Program-made: the position numbers and the translations under genes
Origin: Mesorhizobium sp. LMG 17147
Lineage (GTDB): Bacteria > Pseudomonadota > Alphaproteobacteria > Rhizobiales > Rhizobiaceae
Direction of reading: 5' to 3'
Assembly: GCF_024297145.1 (NCBI RefSeq)
Contig: NZ_JANCTC010000010.1
Location: 62,001-126,000 of the forward strand
Length of the DNA: 64,000 nt
Notes under the pieces: generated by a model
Seen by the model: the letters and a program-made list of their open reading frames with translations, nothing else
The model's database searches: none
Told to the model about the DNA's origin: nothing
In this document: in pieces, positions 1 to 6,110 of the stretch
Layout of the letters: each line of letters begins with the position of its first letter
Numbering within the stretch: position 1 is the stretch's first letter

Positions 1-255
1 ATCGACGAGCATGGGCTGGTGGCGGCGGCCGAGCGTGACGGCAAGCCGGCGGTATGGGTGTCCTGCGCCGATGTCGAGGCACAGCCGGAGGAGACGGCGC
101 AGGTGTTCTGGGCCAATCCCGGCACCTCGCTGAAGACCGTGATGCTGGCCATGCATCGCTCGCAGACCGCACCGGTGGCGCTGTTCGATGACCAGTCGCG
201 CTTCGTCGGCGCAATCGGTGTCAGGGACGTGCTGAGCGCGGTGCTGCGAAGATAA
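1..255 (+). CDS. Glycine betaine/choline-type ABC transporter ATP-binding protein, C-terminal CBS part (5' truncated)
   Basis: The open frame enters from the left edge and ends at 255, so only about 84 C-terminal residues are present. They look like the end of a CBS domain: a stretch resembling SLKTVMLAMHRSQTAPVALF, then a closing segment (FVGAIGVRDVLSAVLRR) of the type that follows the nucleotide-binding domain in ProV/OpuAA-like ATPases. That family energises uptake of glycine betaine, proline or choline, and the CBS pair senses ionic strength or nucleotides. The ABC domain lies outside the window, so the assignment rests on the CBS tail alone. The gene converges on the histidine kinase gene; no clear terminator hairpin is visible in the 70-nt gap. 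Confidence 0.6.
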   Translation: MDEHGLVAAAERDGKPAVWVSCADVEAQPEETAQVFWANPGTSLKTVMLAMHRSQTAPVALFDDQSRFVGAIGVRDVLSAVLRR

Positions 256-325
256 TTTTTCTCCTTGGCGAGAACCGAGACCAAACGCCGCGCGAAGGAA
301 CGCCAGCTTAGCCCGATACCGCAAG

Positions 326-1735
326 CTAAACCGCCAGCGGCAGGCGCAGCTCGGTCAGCAGGCCGCCATCGGGATGGTTGGACAGGCTGACCTCGCCGCC
401 GGCGCTACGGGCGATGTTGCGGGCGATGGTCAGGCCGAGGCCGAGGCCGCCGGTCTGGCGGTTGCGCGACTGTTCCAGGCGCACGAACGAGCCGAACACG
501 GCGTCGAGCTCGGCCTGCGGTATGCCCGGCCCCTCGTCGCGGATCGCCAGCGTGATGGTCCTGTCCGATTGGCGCAGGCTGAGATGCGCCCTCTTGCCAT
601 AGGTCACCGCGTTCTGGACGAGGTTGGTGACGCAGCGCCGGAGCGCGACCGGCCGCGCCATGCAGATCAGGCCGCGCGAGCGCCCGTCTTCATTCTCGAA
701 GGAGACCTCGTCGAAGCCGTCGGCGATCGATTCTACCAGCGACCAGAAATCGATCCTCTCGCTCTTCTCCTCGGTCACCTCGAAAGTGGCGAAGTCGATG
801 ACCGAGCTGGCAATGCCTTCGATGTCGGCGAGGTCGTGCGCCAGTGCGGCGCGCACGGACGAATTCCTCAGCAGTTCGAGGCGCAGCCGCATCCTGGTCA
901 GCGGCGTGCGCAGGTCGTGCGCCAGTGCGGCCGCAAGATGCTCGCGGTCCTCGACGTAGGCGCGCAGCCTCGCCTGCATGGCATTGACCGCCTTTGCGGC
1001 GGTACGCACCTCGCGGCTGCCGCTCTCAGCGATCGGCGGGCTTTTCAGGTCCTCGCCGATCCGCTTCACCGCGGTCTCCATCATCCGGTAGGGCGCCGTC
1101 AGCCGGCGCAGTGACCAGATCGAGGAAGCCACCACCAGCCCGGCGATCAAGGCATAGAGCGGCAGGCTATCGAAGCTCAGTATCGGCCCGGCCGGCGTGT
1201 TCGGCTCGGTGAAGTTCAGCCATTGGCCGTCGGCAAAGCGAAGCGAAGCCGTCAGCTTGTCGCTCTGGGCGAAATCGGCCGCCAGCACCAGCAGGTCGCG
1301 CTCGACCTGGCCGATATCGGGACCGGCGACCGTCCCACCGGGAGCGTCGGCTTCGTGCGTTGCCGGGTCGCGGCGGACCCGTGCATCGGTGATGCCGAAC
1401 TTCGACAGCCGACCGACCAATATGTCTTCCAATTCGGCCAGCTCGTCGTCGCCCGCTATCGACGAGGTGACGGCGGGCGTGTCGGAGACGGTGAGCGCAT
1501 AGGTGGCGTTGAACAGCCCGGAGGCCGTCGCCTTGCGCTGTTCTGGGGTGGCATCATGCATCAGCTGCACCAGCGAGAAGGCGCGGTCGTTCAGCCGATA
1601 GAGATCGACGACGTCATTGGCGGCGGCACGGTCGCGCGAAACGATGTAAAGGGTCGCGATCTGGCTGATCAGCAGGCCGGCGATGACGATGAGCAGCACC
1701 CAGACCGGCAGCGTTTGCGGCAGGATGCGTCTCAT
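326..1735 (-). CDS. Two-component sensor histidine kinase (HAMP/HisKA/HATPase)
   Basis: A 469-residue membrane sensor kinase. A transmembrane segment lies at about residues 9-31 and a second at about 190-207, enclosing a periplasmic sensor region of about 155 residues with no recognised fold. HAMP follows at about 208-262. The phospho-acceptor is H273 in ALAHDLRTPLTR, the N box is NLVQNA near 375, and the ATP-binding G boxes are DEGPGIP near 400 and GLGLGL near 430. All catalytic boxes are present, so it should be active. Its ATG overlaps the TGA of the upstream regulator gene by 4 nt, so the two are one operon and translationally coupled. The stimulus is unknown; the nearby Asr-like gene hints at acid or envelope stress (inference). 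Confidence 0.93.
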   Translation of the reverse strand: MRRILPQTLPVWVLLIVIAGLLISQIATLYIVSRDRAAANDVVDLYRLNDRAFSLVQLMHDATPEQRKATASGLFNATYALTVSDTPAVTSSIAGDDELAELEDILVGRLSKFGITDARVRRDPATHEADAPGGTVAGPDIGQVERDLLVLAADFAQSDKLTASLRFADGQWLNFTEPNTPAGPILSFDSLPLYALIAGLVVASSIWSLRRLTAPYRMMETAVKRIGEDLKSPPIAESGSREVRTAAKAVNAMQARLRAYVEDREHLAAALAHDLRTPLTRMRLRLELLRNSSVRAALAHDLADIEGIASSVIDFATFEVTEEKSERIDFWSLVESIADGFDEVSFENEDGRSRGLICMARPVALRRCVTNLVQNAVTYGKRAHLSLRQSDRTITLAIRDEGPGIPQAELDAVFGSFVRLEQSRNRQTGGLGLGLTIARNIARSAGGEVSLSNHPDGGLLTELRLPLAV

Positions 1736-2448
1736 TCGGAGGTCGTCTCAGGCAGGAACTGGTAGCCGCCGCTGCGCACGGTCAGGATCAGCTTCGGCGT
1801 TTTCGGGTCGTCCTCCATCTTGCGCCGCAGCCGGCTGACCAGAATGTCGACGCTGCGGTCGAAGCTGTAGCCGCTGTCGCCGCCGGACAGCTCGATCAGC
1901 TGCTCGCGGCTCAGTACGCGCTGCGCGCTCTTGACGAAGGTCTGCAGGAGATTGAATTCGGCCATCGTCAGCTCGATCCTGACGTCGCCGGGCGCCATCA
2001 GCCGGCGGCGCGAACAGTCCATCGTCCAGCCGGCGAAATGGTAGATCTGCCGCGAGGCGGCGCGTCGCGGCTCGGCGGCGCCATTGCGTCTCAAGACGGC
2101 ACGAATGCGTGCGAGCAGCTCGCGCGGATCGAAGGGTTTCGGCACGTAGTCGTCCGCGCCCATCTCCAGCCCAACCACGCGGTCGGTTGTCTCGGTAACC
2201 GCGGTCAGCATGATGATCGGCGTCGAATAATTGGCGCGCAACTCGCGGCAGAGCTCCAGCCCGCTCTTGCCGGGCAGCATGACGTCCAGGACGATCAGGT
2301 CGACCTGGGCGCGGCGCAGGACGGTCTCCATCTCGGTGCCGTCGGCGGCGACCGAAGTATGCAGCCCTCGCTTCTGGAAGAATTCCTGAAGCAGGTCACG
2401 AATGCCCTTGTCGTCGTCGACGATCAGTATGTGGGGGTCGGATTTCAC
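1732..2448 (-). CDS. OmpR/PhoB-family response regulator
   Basis: A 238-residue regulator that pairs with the downstream kinase. The receiver domain has the acidic cluster DDD at 11-13, phospho-acceptor D55 in LIVLDVMLPG and K104 in YVPKPFDPRE. The C-terminal winged helix carries the OmpR-type pattern RSVDILVSRLRRKMEDDP. I chose GTG at 2448 because the receiver domain begins immediately and the length fits the family. The frame stays open to 2568, but that extension (about 40 residues) does not look like protein. A tandem direct repeat at 2560-2581, upstream of this gene, is a candidate operator for autoregulation and for control of the small secreted-protein genes that run the other way. Confidence 0.92.
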   Translation of the reverse strand: MKSDPHILIVDDDKGIRDLLQEFFQKRGLHTSVAADGTEMETVLRRAQVDLIVLDVMLPGKSGLELCRELRANYSTPIIMLTAVTETTDRVVGLEMGADDYVPKPFDPRELLARIRAVLRRNGAAEPRRAASRQIYHFAGWTMDCSRRRLMAPGDVRIELTMAEFNLLQTFVKSAQRVLSREQLIELSGGDSGYSFDRSVDILVSRLRRKMEDDPKTPKLILTVRSGGYQFLPETTSE

Positions 2449-2559
2449 AGGAAACCTGTCATTTGTGGATCGCCCAAGCGGTGCTTCGGCCGTCAGCCAG
2501 ACGATAGAATTCAGGCCATAAGTTGGCCAGTGAAGATCGGCGGCCCGATCCGGGCTGCC

Positions 2560-2581
2560 CAGAAACAATCCAGAAACAAAA
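2560..2581. promoter_or_regulatory. Candidate response-regulator binding site (11-nt tandem direct repeat)
   Basis: Two adjacent 11-nt units share CAGAAACAA (starts 2560 and 2571). OmpR/PhoB-family regulators usually bind tandem direct repeats with about 11-nt periodicity, one helical turn apart. The site lies between the regulator gene (leftward) and two small secreted-protein genes (rightward), which suits control of both sides. Binding itself is inference. Confidence 0.45.
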
Positions 2582-2685
2582 TTCTACAATCCGGAAAAAC
2601 TGCCGAAAAAAATCAAGGCCATAAGTGGTGCCGTGGCGGTCAGGTCATCGGCTGCGACACGCGTTACGGGATTACGGATAGACCA

Positions 2686-3030
2686 ATGCAAAGGTTCTCG
2701 ATCAGTCTGATGGGTGCGTTGCTTTCCATTTCGCTCGTCACGGCCGCGGTCGAACATGCCGATGCAAAACTGGCCGATGCAAAGGTGGCCAATGCAAAGG
2801 CGGCCGATGCAAAGGTGGCGACCACCCGCAGCGAGCGTTGCATCGATCTGAACCGCCAGTTTGACGAAGCCCTCGAAACCCATGCCGCGGCAACGCAGGT
2901 CACCGCGGCGAAAGCACTTCAAAGAAAGGGAAACCGGTTCTGCGCCAACAAGAAACAGGCACAGGGAATCCGGATGCTCGCGAACGCTTTGAAGCTGCTT
3001 GGAGTGACACCGATCGATCCCGTTCAGTGA
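2686..3030 (+). CDS. Small secreted protein with AxAK tandem repeats
   Basis: A 114-residue protein of unknown function. It begins with a Sec-type signal (MQRFSISLMGALLSISLVTA). Next comes a low-complexity stretch of five-residue repeats of the form (D/N)AK-x-A, encoded by four 15-bp tandem DNA repeats at 2761-2820. The C-terminal 70 residues are charged and helical, with two cysteines (SERCIDL and NRFCANK) that could form a disulfide in the periplasm. I chose the ATG just before the signal peptide; the frame is open far upstream, but that part is antisense to the regulator gene. It is divergent from the two-component operon and 36 nt ahead of the next small secreted protein. Confidence 0.7.
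   Translation: MQRFSISLMGALLSISLVTAAVEHADAKLADAKVANAKAADAKVATTRSERCIDLNRQFDEALETHAAATQVTAAKALQRKGNRFCANKKQAQGIRMLANALKLLGVTPIDPVQ
2761..2820 (+). repeat. Four 15-bp in-frame tandem repeats
   Basis: Four consecutive 15-bp units, each a variant of GATGCAAAGGTGGCC, fill exactly 60 bp inside the coding sequence. Each encodes one AxAK-type pentapeptide. The units differ at only a few positions, so the tract may vary in length between strains by slippage. Confidence 0.9.
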
Positions 3031-3066
3031 CACTCAATCCGATCTGCACAAAAAGGAAGTGAAGCC

Positions 3067-3282
3067 ATGAAAAAGTCTCTCCTCTCCGCCCTCGGTCTTG
3101 CCATCGCGCTGGCCGTCTCGATGCCGGTTCTCGGCGCCAGCAGCGCCAATGCCGCGACCACCACCCCGGCTGCGACGACAACGACGACCGCTGCGCCGGC
3201 CAAGGCCGTGAAGAAGGTCGCTGCCAAGAAGACCGTCAAGAAGCACAAGAAGCACGTGGTCAAGGCAGCTCCGAAGGCCTGA
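3067..3282 (+). CDS. Asr-like small secreted Ala/Thr/Lys-rich protein
   Basis: A 71-residue protein with a clear signal peptide (MKKSLLSALGLAIALAVSMP...) and probable cleavage after an AxA near residues 26-29. The mature part is a Thr/Ala-rich block followed by Lys/His-rich repeats (AVKKVAAKKTVKKHKKH). The architecture closely resembles the enterobacterial acid-shock protein Asr (known family: exported, basic, low complexity, induced by low pH under two-component control). Resemblance is by composition and layout, so homology is not proven. The Shine-Dalgarno AGGAAGTGAAGCC precedes the ATG. A strong intrinsic terminator follows at 3312, so the small-gene transcript ends there. Confidence 0.75.
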   Translation: MKKSLLSALGLAIALAVSMPVLGASSANAATTTPAATTTTTAAPAKAVKKVAAKKTVKKHKKHVVKAAPKA

Positions 3283-3311
3283 TCAAGCGACATCTTTCTA
3301 CCCTATAAGAA

Positions 3312-3353
3312 GACCGCTCCAGTTGCGATTTGCCTGGAGCGGTCGTCTTTTTT
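3312..3353 (+). terminator. Rho-independent terminator after the Asr-like gene
   Basis: An 11-bp perfect stem (3312-3322 with 3334-3344) with an 11-nt loop is followed by a T-rich tract (GTCTTTTTTG). It lies 30 nt after the stop codon and separates the secreted-protein genes from clpS. Confidence 0.9.
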
Positions 3354-3540
3354 GTTGCGTGCAGACAATAGGGGCAGTCCCGGCCCACACCCCCCGTTGA
3401 ACGCCAGACGGCAGTTCCCAAATAGGCACGGATTTTTGAAACTGCGTCCGCCGGGAAGCCGCTCGCGCGCGGTTGAATGGACGACCGCTTTTGCCCATGT
3501 CAAAATGACCGCAAAGCCGTCGTACTCAATTGCCGGTCCA

Positions 3541-3846
3541 ATGCCTGAAATCACGACAAAACCCCGTACCAGCACGAAGCCGAAAGTCGAACGGCCGAAG
3601 CTCTACAAGGTTATCCTGGTCAATGACGATTTCACGCCGCGCGAGTTCGTCGTGACTGTGCTGAAGGCCGAGTTCAAGCTCAGCGAAGACCAGGCGCATA
3701 GGATAATGATCACTGCGCACCGGCGCGGCGTCTGCGTCGTCGCCGTCTTCACCAGGGATGTCGCCGAGACCAAGGCGGCGCGGGCAACCGATGCCGGCAA
3801 GGCCAAGGGTTATCCGCTGATGTTCACGACGGAGCCGGAGGAGTAG
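3541..3846 (+). CDS. clpS: ATP-dependent Clp protease adaptor ClpS (stand-alone copy)
   Basis: A 101-residue ClpS adaptor, which binds the N-domain of ClpA and delivers substrates with destabilising N-terminal residues. The core shows LYKVILVNDDFTPREFV (the N-degron pocket region with the conserved NDDFTP), then VLKAEFKLSEDQAHRIMITAH and GVCVVAVFTRDVAETKA. It is not followed by clpA, as the primary clpS usually is, so it is probably the second rhizobial paralogue (ClpS2 type). ATG 3541 gives a normal length. Upstream in-frame starts at about 3505 cannot be excluded, because no strong Shine-Dalgarno decides the start. Confidence 0.9.
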   Translation: MPEITTKPRTSTKPKVERPKLYKVILVNDDFTPREFVVTVLKAEFKLSEDQAHRIMITAHRRGVCVVAVFTRDVAETKAARATDAGKAKGYPLMFTTEPEE

Positions 3847-3857
3847 GGCTCCTTTTC

Positions 3858-4005
3858 CCTTCTCCCCTTGCGGGAGAAGGTGGCCGAGCGAAGCTCGGTC
3901 GGATGAGGGGTGTTCCAGGGAACGCCGACGCCTCATTTCTTCCGGCACCCCTCATCCGTCTTGGCGCTTCGCGCCAATCCACCTTCTCCCACACAAGGGG
4001 AGAAG
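3858..4005. repeat. RIME-like intergenic mosaic element
   Basis: A roughly 150-bp block of nested palindromes: CCTTCTCCC/GGGAGAAGG at 3858-3880, CCGAGC/GCTCGG at 3884-3898, a long-range GGATGAGGGG/CCCCTCATCC pairing (3900-3909 with 3950-3959), a GGCGC hairpin near 3965, and a closing CCTTCTCCC/GGGGAGAAGG arm. The mosaic matches the Rhizobium-specific intergenic mosaic element type. It sits between the convergent clpS and amidotransferase-like genes. A second copy lies at 57838-57990. Confidence 0.85.
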
Positions 4006-4019
4006 GAAGGACGGTGCCG

Positions 4020-6107
4020 CTACCGCCCTTCGCGGTACCACATCGATCCCATCGCCAGAAGCAGCAGGCCGAGGCCGAGGAAGCCGCCGAACAGCGGCAC
4101 CCGCGAGACGGCCTTGAGCATGCTGTCGTCGGTGGTGCGCAGGCCGATCCAGTCATTGCCGGAAGCCGCTCCCGAGGAGCGGACTGGAACGATCGAGGGC
4201 AGCGTGACCGTGCTGGTGAGATTGCCAAGTGCCGAGGCCGGCGCCAGCCGGCGAACGCTGCCGCCGGTTGCCTCAGCCGGTGGTTTCAGCCGGTTCTCGG
4301 TGGAGACGACATCGGTGAATTCCGGGGCGTTGACCGGCCCGACATGGGCCAATGCCGTCAGGTCGCCATTGCCGACCTGGTAGAGACCGATTTCGCTGGT
4401 CTCGACGCTGCCGAGGAAGACACCTGGTTCGGATTTCTCGAGCCTGACGATCAGTGCCTTGCCGGATGGCGTGATGACTTGCGCCGGGCCGGGGTCGTCG
4501 CTCATCGTCTGGCGGCGGATTTCCAGCACCATGCCGCGGCCGTCGGCGGTCAGCCGCTCTTCCTCGAGTTCGGGCTCCTTCATCAGCCAGTGGGCGATGC
4601 GCCGGTAGAGCTGGACGTGGGGCCCACCGCCCTCGAAGCCGCGCGCCCACAGCCAGCCCTGGTCGGACAGAAGCATGCCGACGCGGCCTTCGCCCTTGCG
4701 ATCGAGCAGCAGCAGCGGCCGGTTGTCGGCGCCCTTCATCACCACCTCGCCCTCGGGGTTCTCGACCCCGATGGTGCGGAACCAGCGGCTCCAGTGCGGC
4801 GGCTCGGTCGCGGAGCCGTCGAGCCCACGCGTTACCGGATGACGCTGGCCGGTATCGGTGAGGCGCGGATAGAAGGCCTTGTCGATGACCTCGCCGGTCG
4901 GCATTGCCGGCAGCGCCGACATCAGCGGCGTGCGGGCGATCGAGCTTTCGCCGGCATATTCGGGGCCTGCCGCGATCAGCAGCGCGCCGCCCTTTTCGAC
5001 ATATTCGGAGATATAGTCGTAATAGAGGATCGGCAGTACGTCGCGGTGCTGATAGCGGTCGAAGATGATCAGGTCGAAATCCTTGATCTTCTCGACGAAC
5101 AGCTCGCGCGTCGGGAAGGCGATCAGCGACAATTCGTTGATCGGCGTGCCGTCCTGCTTTTCCGGCGGGCGCAGGATGGTGAAGTGCACGAGGTCCACCG
5201 AAGCGTCGGATTTCAGCAAATTGCGCCAGGTGCGCTCGCCCGCATGCGGTTCACCGGAAACGAGCAGTACGCGCAGATTTTCGCGAATACCGTCGATCAG
5301 CGCGATGGCGCGGTTGTTGGTGTCGGTGAGTTCGCCCGGCTCGTGGTTGATGGCGAGTTCGACAATGTTGCGCCCGGCGCTGGGAATAGTCACCTGCAGC
5401 GGCATCGCCTGGCCGATGTTGGCGTGCTCGACCGATACCTGCTCGCCATTGACCGATACGCGGACATCGACCGGGCCGGTGTCCTTGTTGGTGGCGATGA
5501 CGCGATAGGTCATGTCGAGCGGCTTGCCGACGAGGCCGAAGCGCGGCGCATTCTCGAAGCGAATGCGACGGTCCTTTTCATGCTCGTTGCCGGTAATCAG
5601 CGCATGCAGCGGGGCATTGAAGTCGGGTGTGCCGGACGGTGCGTCATGCACCTCGCCATCGGTGATCATGATGGCGCCGCCGATGCGCGATGGCGGCACG
5701 TCGCGGAAAGCATTTTCGAGCGAGGAAAACAACCGCGTCTCGGTGCGCTCGTCGGCGGCTTCGGACTTGCCGGCTTCGACGACACGGACGTCGAACTGCT
5801 TGAAGCGGCCGAGACGCTGCTGAAGCCCGGCTAACGCCGCGTCGGTCTGCTTGGTGCGGTCGCCGATATCCTGGCTCTGGCTGCGGTCGACGACGACGGC
5901 GACGATGCTTTTCAGCGGCTCGCGCTCTTCGTCGAGGAACACCGGATTGAGCAGCGCCGCAGCCAGGGTAATCAGGGCTGCCAGGCGGAAAATCGCACCG
6001 CGCTGGCGAAACCAAAGGCCGGCCAGCGCCAGCAGCAGCAGCGGCACCAGGACCACTGCGAGCAGCGGCCAGGTGATGAGCGGTTCGAAGGAGAGCGACC
6101 AGTTCAT
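4020..6107 (-). CDS. Membrane-anchored glutamine amidotransferase-like protein of the moxR operon
   Basis: A 695-residue protein, last gene of the moxR block. Two N-terminal membrane helices (about residues 10-55) are followed by a von Willebrand-like start (SIVAVVVDRSQSQDIGDR, with a DxSxS-type metal site). The middle resembles a class I glutamine amidotransferase fold (VRVLLVSGEPHAGERTW..., then EYVEKGGALLIAAGPEY). The nucleophile elbow has no cysteine, so it should not hydrolyse glutamine. One C-terminal helix (FGGFLGLGLLLLAMGSMWY) is present. It probably forms part of a membrane complex run by the MoxR ATPase. The ATG lies 3 nt after the upstream gene's stop. Confidence 0.85.
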   Translation of the reverse strand: MNWSLSFEPLITWPLLAVVLVPLLLLALAGLWFRQRGAIFRLAALITLAAALLNPVFLDEEREPLKSIVAVVVDRSQSQDIGDRTKQTDAALAGLQQRLGRFKQFDVRVVEAGKSEAADERTETRLFSSLENAFRDVPPSRIGGAIMITDGEVHDAPSGTPDFNAPLHALITGNEHEKDRRIRFENAPRFGLVGKPLDMTYRVIATNKDTGPVDVRVSVNGEQVSVEHANIGQAMPLQVTIPSAGRNIVELAINHEPGELTDTNNRAIALIDGIRENLRVLLVSGEPHAGERTWRNLLKSDASVDLVHFTILRPPEKQDGTPINELSLIAFPTRELFVEKIKDFDLIIFDRYQHRDVLPILYYDYISEYVEKGGALLIAAGPEYAGESSIARTPLMSALPAMPTGEVIDKAFYPRLTDTGQRHPVTRGLDGSATEPPHWSRWFRTIGVENPEGEVVMKGADNRPLLLLDRKGEGRVGMLLSDQGWLWARGFEGGGPHVQLYRRIAHWLMKEPELEEERLTADGRGMVLEIRRQTMSDDPGPAQVITPSGKALIVRLEKSEPGVFLGSVETSEIGLYQVGNGDLTALAHVGPVNAPEFTDVVSTENRLKPPAEATGGSVRRLAPASALGNLTSTVTLPSIVPVRSSGAASGNDWIGLRTTDDSMLKAVSRVPLFGGFLGLGLLLLAMGSMWYREGR

Positions 6108-6110
6108 GGT

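Noticed and set aside
3903..5834. 643-codon plus-strand ORF
   Set aside because: Lies antisense over the amidotransferase-like gene and the RIME-like element. Composition is Arg/Asp/Gly/Val-rich as expected from the reverse frame of GC-rich coding DNA; no domain seen.
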